A DNA stretch of 37,797 nucleotides from Candidatus Saccharimonadota bacterium (GTDB taxonomy: Bacteria; Patescibacteriota; Saccharimonadia; Saccharimonadales; Saccharimonadaceae). Both the position numbers and the translations under genes were made by a program. The notes under the pieces are model-generated. The model worked only from the letters and a program-made list of their open reading frames with translations. It had not been told where the DNA came from and did not search any database. Location: positions 1 to 37,797 of the forward strand of contig JAFWIQ010000013.1 in the NCBI GenBank assembly GCA_017511865.1, written 5' to 3'. Positions 24,420 to 31,394 of the stretch are shown one piece after another (position 1 is the stretch's first letter; every line of letters begins with the position of its first letter).

Positions 24420-25089
24420 GGATTTTAGGACACTTGGATATGTGCTTCGGCGAACAAATTACGGTGAGGCTGACCGAATTTTGAACATTATCACACCAAA
24501 AGGTAAAATTGCTGCGATAGCTAAGGGTGTGCGACGGGAAAAATCAAAACTGGCGGGTGGAGTAGAAATGTTTTCGTTGGTTGACTTAAATATTCATCGT
24601 GGGCGCAGCGAGCTCATGGTGGTGACTAGTGCAAAAATGATAAAGTATTATAGTAATATTCTGAAAGATTTTGCAAGAATGGAGCTAGCTGCTTTGATTT
24701 TGAAAAAGATAAATATTGCAGCGGAGAGCTCGGATAATTCTGAATTTTTTGATATAGTTGATCAAGGATTGGCGGGACTGGATTTGGGATTAAACCTTGA
24801 ACTAGTGGAGGCTTGGTTTTGGTTGAGATTGTTAAAGGGGTATGGTGAGGAGATAAATTTGTATTGGGATATAACAGGACAAAAGTTGAGTTCGGAGAAA
24901 AGGTATAATTATGATGTAATGGAAAAGGCTTTTGTGGAAGATGTATGTGGAGAGTTTGGTGTGAATGAAATTAAGATGTTGCGATTAATGTTGACTACAA
25001 AATTGGTCGTAGTGGCGCGTGTTAAAGATGCGGAAATAGTAATACCGAAGGTCTTGCGTCTTGCAAGAATAGTTAGTGGTGCGATATAA
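24397..25089 (+). CDS. recO: DNA repair protein RecO
   Basis: Helps load RecA at gaps. The N-terminal OB fold is clear: TLGYVLRRTNYGEADRIL, ITPKGKIAAIAKGVRREKSKLAGGVEMFSLVDL. The C-terminal helical domain is shorter and lacks the four-Cys zinc site seen in Bacillus and Deinococcus RecO. The 230-aa length is normal. The ATG lies inside the response regulator gene, so it is probably translationally coupled. Its stop TAA lies inside the TATAAT of the ppa promoter. Confidence 0.88.
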   Translation: MPRNTPDKDFRTLGYVLRRTNYGEADRILNIITPKGKIAAIAKGVRREKSKLAGGVEMFSLVDLNIHRGRSELMVVTSAKMIKYYSNILKDFARMELAALILKKINIAAESSDNSEFFDIVDQGLAGLDLGLNLELVEAWFWLRLLKGYGEEINLYWDITGQKLSSEKRYNYDVMEKAFVEDVCGEFGVNEIKMLRLMLTTKLVVVARVKDAEIVIPKVLRLARIVSGAI

Positions 25090-25090
25090 T
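25085..25090 (+). promoter_or_regulatory. -10 box of ppa, overlapping the recO stop
   Basis: TATAAT with the recO TAA at 25087-25089. The predicted leader is about 18 nt and contains the strong Shine-Dalgarno site AAAGGAG. Confidence 0.6.
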
Positions 25091-25114
25091 ATACTGTACA
25101 GAAAGGAGAAATAA

Positions 25115-25756
25115 ATGGCAGATTTTAATAAAGTTTTAACGCCTGGGGATTATGAAAATGGTGAGCTGAACGTGGTGATTGAAATTCCAACTGGCTCTAA
25201 TCATAAGATAGAATGGGACAGGAAACACGCGTGTTTTATGTTGGATCGCGTGGAGCCGATTGCTTTTGCAAAGCCTTGCAACTATGGTTTTATCCCGCAA
25301 ACATTAGATGAGGATGGTGATGAGCTCGATGTTTTGATGATTACGGATCAACCATTGACGACTGGTATTTGGATGAAGGCAAGGATACTCGGAGTGATGA
25401 AATTTGTGGATGGTGGGGAAGTTGACGATAAAATTATTTGTGTGCCAGCAGATGATCGTAATAATGGCGATTTGTATCAAACTTTGGAAGATTTACCAAA
25501 GCAAATTTTGAAACAAATTGAATATCATTTTAATCACTATAAGGATTTGAAAAAGCCTGGCAGTACTGAAGTAAAAGCCTTTGAAGATTTGAAGTCTGCG
25601 AAGAAGGTGATCGAGGCATCAATTAAGCGGTATGTTGAGGCTCACCCTGAACTAAAGGTGAAGAAAAACATTGAGAGTGCGGTCAATGATGCAAAAGATG
25701 CGATTTCTGATACCATTGAAGGCGTTAAGAAAGCTGTAAAAAACGCAACTAAGTAA
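25115..25756 (+). CDS. ppa: Inorganic pyrophosphatase, family I
   Basis: Splits pyrophosphate to phosphate, pulling biosynthetic reactions forward. Motifs: VVIEIPTGSNHKIEWDRK, the YGFIPQT loop, and the signature DEDGDELDVLMIT with the metal-binding Asp residues, then GEVDDKIICVPADD. The catalytic core ends near residue 175. A lysine/alanine-rich amphipathic extension of about 35 residues follows (SAVNDAKDAISDTIEGVKKA), making 213 aa against the usual 170-180. The role of the tail is unknown. A strong Shine-Dalgarno site supports the start. Confidence 0.95.
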   Translation: MADFNKVLTPGDYENGELNVVIEIPTGSNHKIEWDRKHACFMLDRVEPIAFAKPCNYGFIPQTLDEDGDELDVLMITDQPLTTGIWMKARILGVMKFVDGGEVDDKIICVPADDRNNGDLYQTLEDLPKQILKQIEYHFNHYKDLKKPGSTEVKAFEDLKSAKKVIEASIKRYVEAHPELKVKKNIESAVNDAKDAISDTIEGVKKAVKNATK

Positions 25757-25768
25757 ATAGTTGGGATA

Positions 25769-25805
25769 AAAATATGACATATATATTATATATATGTCAT
25801 ATTTT
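25769..25805. terminator. Bidirectional terminator between convergent genes
   Basis: A near-perfect palindrome AAAATATGACATATATA / TATATATGTCATATTTT lies between ppa (plus) and the unknown gene on the minus strand; it ends in A and T runs on both sides. Confidence 0.8.
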
Positions 25806-25822
25806 GTGCCTTAAAGAATTAT

Positions 25823-26359
25823 TTATTCTTCGGCATCTTCGGTTGTTTCGGTGTCTTCAGTTTCTTCGACTTCGTAATCATCGCCTTGTCCCATATTCCT
25901 GATCATTTCCATAAACTCAATTTGTTCTTTGACGTCGTTGGTGGTGAGTTCTTCGTATTGGGAATCTGCAGCGGTAAGGACAACGTATTTTCCGTTGACG
26001 GAAATATCTTTGTAGTTATCATCCTCTTCATCGATGTGTTCTTTGAAATAGTCGTAAGCGGCTTTGGCGGCTGAGTTGTCGGCGTATTCGTAGTAGGCTT
26101 TAAGATCGGTAATATTGTCGCCAGAATAAAGGTAAACTAAGTGGGCTTTGATAGGATCATATTGTTCGTCTTCCATGGAGATGTCATTGGATTCTAATGT
26201 GAGTACGTATTTGGTGCCATCGGAAACAAAGTAGGAATCATTGATGCCGGTATTGCGGGTAGCGAAGATTATTGCGACAATGATAACGATAACTGCTGCT
26301 AAGGCTGCACACGTCCAGATGATTATATTTTTTTTATTATCTTTTGCTTCTTCAGCCAT
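25823..26359 (-). CDS. Membrane-anchored protein of unknown function, 178 aa
   Basis: A short charged cytoplasmic tail, one helix (about residues 12-33, IIIWTCAALAAVIVIIVAII) and an exterior domain with many Asp, Glu and Tyr that ends in a very acidic Glu/Thr tail. A conserved-looking stretch (AYYEYADNSAAKAAYDYFKEH) suggests a small alpha/beta fold. I do not recognise the family. The start is supported by AAAGGAG on the minus strand and an extended -10 box about 24 nt upstream. It shares its design with the unknown proteins at 10685 and 22598. Confidence 0.75.
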   Translation of the reverse strand: MAEEAKDNKKNIIIWTCAALAAVIVIIVAIIFATRNTGINDSYFVSDGTKYVLTLESNDISMEDEQYDPIKAHLVYLYSGDNITDLKAYYEYADNSAAKAAYDYFKEHIDEEDDNYKDISVNGKYVVLTAADSQYEELTTNDVKEQIEFMEMIRNMGQGDDYEVEETEDTETTEDAEE

Positions 26360-26382
26360 AATATTCTCCTTTTATGCTTATG

Positions 26383-26391
26383 ATTTTAGCA
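26383..26391 (-). promoter_or_regulatory. Extended -10 promoter of the gene at 25823-26359
   Basis: The minus strand reads TGCTAAAAT. The same nine bases serve as -10 for the genes at 32717 (minus) and the small RNA at 35419. Confidence 0.55.
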
Positions 26392-26415
26392 TATAAAATG
26401 TTTTTTTGAAATAAA

Positions 26416-27759
26416 TTACAGATTATCGATTTTGATTCTGGTTTGTTTGGTAGTGTCTCGATCGCGAACGGTGACGGTGTTATCTTCCAGGGTATCGAAA
26501 TCGATAACGATGCATTTGGGAGTACCAATTTCGTCTTGTTTGCGATAACGCTTGCCGATGTTGCCGGAATCATCCCAGGTGATACTGCTGTATTTTTGGC
26601 GAAGGATATCGTAAACTTCTTTGGCTTTGGTAACTAGTTCTGGTTTATTTTTGAGCAGTGGGGAAACACAGAATTTGTATGGTGCGAGATTTTCGGGAAG
26701 TTTGAGGACGATACGTTTCTCATTGTTGATTTCGTCTTCGGTGTAGGCTGTGGCTAGTATTGCCAAAAATAGACGTTCGACGCCAATGGATGGTTCGATG
26801 ACGTGGGGGATTAGGGTTTCGCCGGTAATTTTGTCGCGGTATTCCATAGACTTGCCGGATTCGCGGGCAATGTTTTGGAGATCAAAGTCAGTACGGTAAG
26901 CAAGCCCCATGAGCTCTTCTTCGCCGTTTGGGTAATCAAACATAAAATCGATAGTGCGTTTGGAGTAGTGTGCGCGGTCTTCGGCGGGGACTTCGAACTC
27001 GTGAATTTTTTCTTTTGGAAGTTTTACTATTTCTTCCAAAAATTCATGTTGGGCTTTTCGCATTTTTTCGAAATTTTCTTCCCAGGCATTGGGATGGACA
27101 AAGTATTCGATTTCCATTTGTGAACATTCACGATCGCGCAAAATGAAGTCGCGAGGGCTGATTTCGTTTCTAAAAGCTTTGCCTTGTTGGGCAAGACCAA
27201 AAGGAAGATTTGGGTAAAAAGTGTCAACGACGTTTTTGTAGTTAGTGAAAATACCTTGGGCAGTTTCCGGGCGAAGGTAAGCGATGTTTTTTGCGGCTAG
27301 TTCTTGGTCGTCATCTGGGAGCACTGCGCCGACGTGAGTAGAGAACATCATATTGAATTTGCGGATTGGCCCCCAATTTTCTTTGCCGCAAACGGGGCAT
27401 TTGGTGTGGGTAGCGAGGAATTCTTCGGTAGTGACTGATTCATTGATATTGTTGGCGATTTTGTCGGCACGGAAGCGAGATTTGCATTCTTTGCATTCTA
27501 CGAGTGGGTCTGCAAAGGTGGCAGTATGCCCTGAGGCTACCCAGGTTTTGGGATTCATAAGAATGGCGGCATCGATGCCGTACATATCATCGCGGTCTTC
27601 AACGAAGAATTTCCACCAGGCGTCCATGATTTTTTTCTTTAATGTGACTCCGAGCGGACCGTAGTCCCAGGTGCCGGCGAAGCCACCGTATATTTCGGAA
27701 CCGGGGAAGATGAATCCGCGGCGTTTGCATAAGCTAACTATATCTTCTAATTTATTCAT
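26416..27759 (-). CDS. glyS: Glycyl-tRNA synthetase, alpha2 (eukaryote-like) type
   Basis: Charges tRNA-Gly as a single-chain class II enzyme, unlike the alpha2beta2 GlyQS of many bacteria. Motifs: GFIFPGSEIYGGFAGTWDYGP, a zinc ribbon with CKEC and CPVC, motif 2 RPETAQGIFTNY and FRNEISPRDFILRDRECSQ, and motif 3 EPSIGVERLFLAIL. The C-terminal anticodon-binding domain follows (APYKFCVSPLL). At 447 aa it has the normal bacterial length. It overlaps hisS by 8 bp and is co-transcribed with it. Confidence 0.95.
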   Translation of the reverse strand: MNKLEDIVSLCKRRGFIFPGSEIYGGFAGTWDYGPLGVTLKKKIMDAWWKFFVEDRDDMYGIDAAILMNPKTWVASGHTATFADPLVECKECKSRFRADKIANNINESVTTEEFLATHTKCPVCGKENWGPIRKFNMMFSTHVGAVLPDDDQELAAKNIAYLRPETAQGIFTNYKNVVDTFYPNLPFGLAQQGKAFRNEISPRDFILRDRECSQMEIEYFVHPNAWEENFEKMRKAQHEFLEEIVKLPKEKIHEFEVPAEDRAHYSKRTIDFMFDYPNGEEELMGLAYRTDFDLQNIARESGKSMEYRDKITGETLIPHVIEPSIGVERLFLAILATAYTEDEINNEKRIVLKLPENLAPYKFCVSPLLKNKPELVTKAKEVYDILRQKYSSITWDDSGNIGKRYRKQDEIGTPKCIVIDFDTLEDNTVTVRDRDTTKQTRIKIDNL

Positions 27760-29056
27760 ATTTGAGCTCCTTTTCTTCGCCGGTTTCGAAATTTTTGGCG
27801 TTTAGGATTTTTGTATTGACTTCTTCTTCGCCTATAACGATGCCGTTTTCGGCGATTTTGGAAGCATAGGCTATTTTGTCGCTAAGTTTTTTGTCTATTA
27901 GGACGATGGTTGAGCTGTGATTTTTTTCACGGAGCTTTTTTGCGACGTTGAAGGCTTCGTCAAATTCGTGTTCGGAAACTGGGATAACTGCGTAGTCGAT
28001 TTTTTCTTTTGTGGAGTCTGGAAGTAAATGTTTTTCGTTAAGAACGTAGAATAATCTTGTGAGGCCAATGGATCCACCAACGCCAGGGAAGGATTTTTCA
28101 GAGAAGTATCCGGTGAGGTTTTCGTAGCGTCCACCACCACAAACTGAACCGATACTTTTATATTCTGGTAAGATAAATTCGAAGACGGTCCCGGTGTAAT
28201 AATCAAGGCCGCGGACGATTTTCATGTCGGCGATGATATTTTCTGTGAGACCTAATGATTCAAGAAGATAGAGGACTTGGTCTAATTCGGCTACGCCGGC
28301 ACTGAATTTTTCATTTTTAATTTCTAAATTATTTAATTCCTTGATGACCTTGAAGCGATTGCCATTTAATTCTATGAAATTAAGAAGTTTTTGGATGTTA
28401 TCTGGTTTTAACTTCAACTCTTCAAAATTCATTTTAGTTTTTTCGGGGGTGACTTTTTCGGCGTGGTCGATGATGCTGTAGATATCTTTTGAAAGGGATT
28501 GGAGACCCAAGGCTTCTAATAGACCGGAAAGGATTTTTCGGTTGCTGATGCGAGCGAGGACTGGGGTGTTTAGATTAAAAGTGGAGAAAGTATCGAGTAG
28601 AGTTGAAATGACATCTGCGTCGTAAGCTATTGAAAGAGTATTGCGTCCAATGATATCGATGTCGCATTGGTAGAATTCGCGAAAACGACCTTTTTGGGCA
28701 CGTTCACCACGGAAATTGAGACCGACTTGGGAAACTTTAAAAGGGAAAGTGAGGTCGTTTTCGTGTTCGACGACATAGCGGGCGAGTGGAACGGTGTGGT
28801 CGAAACGAAGGGCCTGACTGGAATCGGTTTCGGTTTCGGCGGTTTTTATGACCTTGTAAATTTGTTTTTCGGTGTCGCCGCCAGCTTTGGCAAGGAGGAT
28901 TTCGGTGCGTTCGATGGAGGGGGTTTCGATATTAAAATAGCCGTGCTGGTTGTAAGAATTGTTGATTTTGAGTTTGAGGGCATCAAAAGTCTTTTGAATT
29001 TCTGGTAAAAGCTCTTGGGTGCCCGAGATTGGCGTAGTATTAATTTTCTTGCTCAT
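27752..29056 (-). CDS. hisS: Histidyl-tRNA synthetase
   Basis: Charges tRNA-His. Class II motifs: TQELLPEIQ, motif 2 RFDHTVPLARYV and FREFYQCDIDIIG, the histidine-specific GLDYYTGTVFEF, and motif 3 GVGGSIGLTRLFYVL, followed by an anticodon-binding domain. The length of 434 aa is normal. The -10 box (TATAAT, 29066-29071) ends 9 nt before the ATG, so the mRNA should have almost no leader. The gene is head of the hisS-glyS operon, diverging from tRNA-Phe. Confidence 0.96.
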   Translation of the reverse strand: MSKKINTTPISGTQELLPEIQKTFDALKLKINNSYNQHGYFNIETPSIERTEILLAKAGGDTEKQIYKVIKTAETETDSSQALRFDHTVPLARYVVEHENDLTFPFKVSQVGLNFRGERAQKGRFREFYQCDIDIIGRNTLSIAYDADVISTLLDTFSTFNLNTPVLARISNRKILSGLLEALGLQSLSKDIYSIIDHAEKVTPEKTKMNFEELKLKPDNIQKLLNFIELNGNRFKVIKELNNLEIKNEKFSAGVAELDQVLYLLESLGLTENIIADMKIVRGLDYYTGTVFEFILPEYKSIGSVCGGGRYENLTGYFSEKSFPGVGGSIGLTRLFYVLNEKHLLPDSTKEKIDYAVIPVSEHEFDEAFNVAKKLREKNHSSTIVLIDKKLSDKIAYASKIAENGIVIGEEEVNTKILNAKNFETGEEKELKYE

Positions 29057-29065
29057 ATACTTTAA

Positions 29066-29074
29066 ATTATACCA
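29066..29074 (-). promoter_or_regulatory. Extended -10 of hisS-glyS
   Basis: The minus strand reads TGGTATAAT, ending 9 nt before the hisS ATG. Only 9 bp separate it from the opposing -10 of tRNA-Phe. Confidence 0.65.
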
Positions 29075-29080
29075 CAGGTG

Positions 29081-29089
29081 TGATATAAT
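29081..29089 (+). promoter_or_regulatory. Extended -10 of tRNA-Phe
   Basis: TGATATAAT, 11 nt before the tRNA 5' end, so the primary transcript has a very short 5' extension. Confidence 0.65.
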
Positions 29090-29100
29090 GTGTGAGATGT

Positions 29101-29176
29101 GGCGCTGTAGCTCAGTTGGTAGAGCAGAGGCCTGAAGAGCCTTGTGTCACTGGTTCAAGTCCAGTCGGCGCCACCA
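29101..29176 (+). tRNA. tRNA-Phe (anticodon GAA)
   Basis: A 76-nt cloverleaf: acceptor GGCGCTG / CGGCGCC, D arm GCTCAGTTGGTAGAGC, anticodon loop CTGAAGA, T loop TTCAAGT, CCA encoded. Confidence 0.97.
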
Positions 29177-29189
29177 GATTATATATGAG

Positions 29190-29211
29190 TCGGCATTTTT
29201 GCCGATTTTTT
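29190..29211 (+). terminator. Terminator of tRNA-Phe
   Basis: TCGGCA / TGCCGA stem with a short loop, followed by six T residues. Confidence 0.85.
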
Positions 29212-29275
29212 AGTAGTAAGTTTCCGTTAAGTACTCTACAAGTTCTAGGGTGCTTTTTGTACCAATTTTACGCAA

Positions 29276-29299
29276 AAAATGCGTCTGAAAACGCATTTT
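29276..29299. terminator. Possible bidirectional terminator
   Basis: AAAATGCGT / ACGCATTTT, a perfect 9-bp stem with a 6-nt loop and A/T runs on both sides. No gene ends directly beside it. Confidence 0.5.
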
Positions 29300-29348
29300 A
29301 CCCTTATAAATCATCTGTTAATACCCTAAACAATTTGGTCTAAACTTT

Positions 29349-29404
29349 TTCCAAAAAGAGAGCCCCCGGCTCTATCCACACTGGATGCGTGGAAGCCGGG
29401 GGTT
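29349..29404 (-). terminator. Terminator of the gene at 29414-29971
   Basis: CCCCCGGC / GCCGGGGG stem with an inner CCAC / GTGG stem. On the minus strand it is followed by CTCTCTTTTTGG. Confidence 0.85.
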
Positions 29405-29413
29405 TTAGATGTG

Positions 29414-29971
29414 TTAGGCAGGGTCAATCTTCGAAAGAAATCCGATATCGTTGCCTTCCTCATCGCAGACGATGTAATCCTGGTAGGATTTCTCAGTCTT
29501 CGTGAGGATGTTAGCATCCGGGGTTCCGTCCTCTTTGGTGCCGTACTTCACCCAGTATGCCTGTCCGGGGAAACCGGTGCTTACGCCCCAGTCGGTCTTG
29601 ATAGACCAAGAGCCGTCGGGATCCTGGGTGATATTTGCACCCTCAAGAAACTTGGGGAACTCCTCTGTGACTGCCATAGCCGACATGACGGTGGCCTTCT
29701 TATAGAAGACGCCGTCGATCTCGACTAAGTTGGTTGCGGCATTTCCGATACACCAGCAGTTGTACCCGCTAGGAGTTTTATCGGAAGTTTCATAACCGAT
29801 TACCGACCCAAGTGGGCAGGTTTCATTGCCCTCGACGCACGTAAGATATAACTTACCGTGTGCGATATCGACGGAACTCCTGAGGAAATCCGGGATATCG
29901 CTGGCTTTGCTGATTCTTATTGCATCTTTCTTCTGGCCTGCCTGCTTATGAATTCTTATCATTTTTGCCAT
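29414..29971 (-). CDS. Hypothetical protein, 185 aa, compositionally foreign
   Basis: I do not recognise this family. I chose the ATG at 29971 because AAAGGAG lies 7 nt upstream; longer versions from a TTG at 30079 would translate a structured leader. The protein is soluble, without signal peptide or membrane helix, and has Cys clusters (LTCVEGNETCPLG, NCWCIGN) and a Gly/Trp-rich middle (DPDGSWSIKTDWG). Codons favour GCC, CTC, ATC and GAC, unlike the G/T-ending codons of the neighbours, which suggests recent transfer. It has a consensus promoter, a long leader and its own terminator, and lies next to tRNA-Phe. A phage or plasmid origin is possible but no integrase or att repeat is visible. 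Confidence 0.7.
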   Translation of the reverse strand: MAKMIRIHKQAGQKKDAIRISKASDIPDFLRSSVDIAHGKLYLTCVEGNETCPLGSVIGYETSDKTPSGYNCWCIGNAATNLVEIDGVFYKKATVMSAMAVTEEFPKFLEGANITQDPDGSWSIKTDWGVSTGFPGQAYWVKYGTKEDGTPDANILTKTEKSYQDYIVCDEEGNDIGFLSKIDPA

Positions 29972-29978
29972 AATTTTT

Positions 29979-30142
29979 CTCCTTTCGGCGTTGCCGCCTC
30001 TAAAAAAATTTTTTATTTTTTGAGCCGGCTTTTTGCGGCTCATTTTGATTACCATATAGATAAACAAAATGAGTCGCAAAATTTCCGTAAAGGAGAATTA
30101 AACGCATCTTCTTAATGTTCTATAAGCTCTCAACGAACTTAT
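29979..30142 (-). promoter_or_regulatory. Structured 5' leader, about 165 nt, candidate cis-regulator
   Basis: On the minus strand, GCGACTCATTTTG (30065-30077) can pair with CAAAATGAGCCGC (30035-30047), 12 of 13 positions. A competing hairpin GAGCCG / CGGCTC (30022-30041) overlaps the second arm, so the two exclude each other. A small GGCG-GCAA-CGCC hairpin (29987-29998) sits just before the Shine-Dalgarno site. The layout suggests an attenuator or thermosensor-like switch, but no known riboswitch class is recognised. Confidence 0.45.
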
Positions 30143-30148
30143 GTTTTC

Positions 30149-30177
30149 ATTATACCACACATGCTTATTTTTGTCAA
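30149..30177 (-). promoter_or_regulatory. Consensus sigma-70 promoter
   Basis: The minus strand carries TTGACA (30172-30177), 17 bp, and TATAAT (30149-30154), both perfect, with a TG one base before the -10. It is one of the two strongest-looking promoters in the window and drives the foreign gene. Between it and the AlkD-like gene (30178-30303) I see nothing else. Confidence 0.9.
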
Positions 30178-30303
30178 TATTTTTGTAATAATTCAACGCT
30201 TTTGCAATTTGCTGTAAATGCGTTAGGTGGATGCGGCGGTATTAATGGAATAAAAGAGGAGGCAACCCTGAACTATAGCGCTGACATTAGGTCGTTACTA
30301 TTT

Positions 30304-30999
30304 TTATTTCCTTATTTTCTTTAAGAGATTTTTTGTTTTTGTGTCTACGCGATACGAATCGCAAATTTTTGAGATGGTTTTGTTAAAAGTCCACGTTGGC
30401 ATCTTGTTTTTTGATAAATAATCCATTGTGCCCGAAGGAAATTTGATAAAACATTCCGAAACTAGCCATGCCAAGCCCATTCTTACATAATATTCTTCAC
30501 GGTTAGATAATTTATCTACTTTGGCAAAAATATATTTTAAATAGTCAGGTTCTATGTAGCAACATTTGAGAAGAACTAGGCCTACCCGTGTGGTAAATTC
30601 GTATTCATTGTCTAATAATTGTGTGATTTTTTTCTTGAAAAAGTCTTCTTTATTTTTTTGTATGGGTTTGCTTATTGCTGAGCAAAAAAGATCACAGGTG
30701 CTCCAATTATCGATATACTTTAAATGGGAATCGAAGCGCTTTAGTATATGTTCATAAGGTAATCTCGCAATCAGAAAGCCGCGTAGTAGAATTCCTTCAT
30801 GAGTGGTGGGATGGATTGCGATAAATTCTTCGATTTTTTCCGATGGAACTTGTTTGGCATATTTTCGTATTTGCGGTACTTTGACGCCCAGAATTGGGTA
30901 TTTGCTCGTGCAGATTTTTATTGTAAAATCACGGTATTTATTGTCGGCGCTTTGGGCTAATTTGGTTTTTAGCGTTGCGTAGTCGTTGATTGTGTCCAT
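30304..30999 (-). CDS. DNA alkylation repair protein, AlkD-like HEAT-repeat family
   Basis: The 231-aa all-helical protein matches the DNA alkylation repair enzyme family: ILGVKVPQIRKYAKQV near residues 36-51, then EGILLRGFLIARL, the active-site-like DNWSTCDLFCSAI (Asp and Trp in the W-x-x-D region) and RMGLAWLVSECFIKFP. Known AlkD enzymes remove alkylated purines without flipping the base. A catalytic Asp-Trp combination appears present, but many relatives are uncharacterised, so glycosylase activity is inferred. The -10 region (TGTGATAAT) lies just before the ATG, without a Shine-Dalgarno site. Confidence 0.85.
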   Translation of the reverse strand: MDTINDYATLKTKLAQSADNKYRDFTIKICTSKYPILGVKVPQIRKYAKQVPSEKIEEFIAIHPTTHEGILLRGFLIARLPYEHILKRFDSHLKYIDNWSTCDLFCSAISKPIQKNKEDFFKKKITQLLDNEYEFTTRVGLVLLKCCYIEPDYLKYIFAKVDKLSNREEYYVRMGLAWLVSECFIKFPSGTMDYLSKNKMPTWTFNKTISKICDSYRVDTKTKNLLKKIRK

Positions 31000-31056
31000 A
31001 CAATATATATTATCACAGTACGATGTCTGTATTTTTTGCGGAATTTTTGATTTTTG

Positions 31057-31065
31057 TGTTATAAT
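31057..31065 (+). promoter_or_regulatory. Extended -10 of the tRNA-Val/tRNA-Lys transcript
   Basis: TGTTATAAT, 18 nt before tRNA-Val. Confidence 0.65.
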
Positions 31066-31083
31066 AGTGGTAGATACTTGTGT

Positions 31084-31160
31084 GGGCGGTTAGCTCAGTT
31101 GGCTAGAGCGCGTCTTTGACGTAGACGAGGTCACAGGTTCGACTCCTGTATCGCCCACCA
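31084..31160 (+). tRNA. tRNA-Val (anticodon GAC)
   Basis: 77 nt: acceptor GGGCGGT / ATCGCCC, anticodon stem CGTCT / AGACG with loop TTGACGT, T loop TTCGACT, CCA encoded. Confidence 0.96.
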
Positions 31161-31209
31161 CGCGTTTAAGATGCGTGTTGATAGAGGAGTTTGTTCTCAT
31201 TAATAATTT

Positions 31210-31286
31210 GGGTCGGTAGCTCAGCTGGTTAGAGCACGGGCCTTTTAAGCCCGGTGTCGAGGGTTCGAGCCCCTCCCGACTCACCA
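31210..31286 (+). tRNA. tRNA-Lys (anticodon TTT)
   Basis: 77 nt: acceptor GGGTCGG / CCGACTC, anticodon stem CGGGC / GCCCG with loop CTTTTAA, T loop TTCGAGC, CCA encoded. It probably shares a transcript with tRNA-Val. Confidence 0.96.
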
Positions 31287-31308
31287 AGCATTCGAGAGAA
31301 ATGAAAAA

Positions 31309-31330
31309 AGAGAGCTTGCTCTCTATTTTT
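31309..31330 (+). terminator. Terminator of the tRNA-Val/tRNA-Lys transcript
   Basis: AGAGAGC-TT-GCTCTCT followed by ATTTTT. A second hairpin, GATTTTTGC / GCAAAAATC, follows near 31359-31379. Confidence 0.85.
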
Positions 31331-31394
31331 CTTTTCCGAGGATGCGCAGGTGAGGTAGATTTTTGCGAAGCAAAAATCATACTCACCACATTTG

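Noticed and set aside
29092-29343. 83-aa ORF across tRNA-Phe (GAVAQLVEQRPEEPCVTGSSPVGAT)
   Set aside because: This is the well-known false translation of a tRNA gene; no Shine-Dalgarno site or codon signal of its own.
29177-30303. Integrated mobile element using tRNA-Phe as its att site
   Set aside because: No copy of the tRNA 3' end was found on the far side and no integrase or recombinase lies nearby; only a compositional shift supports transfer.
30115-30324. 69-aa plus-strand ORF between the foreign gene and the AlkD-like gene
   Set aside because: It runs antisense through the consensus minus-strand promoter, has no start signal and low-complexity content.
31090-31389. 99-aa minus-strand ORF (REGLEPSTPGLKGPCSNQLSYRP)
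   Set aside because: Antisense translation of tRNA-Val and tRNA-Lys, another familiar annotation artefact.
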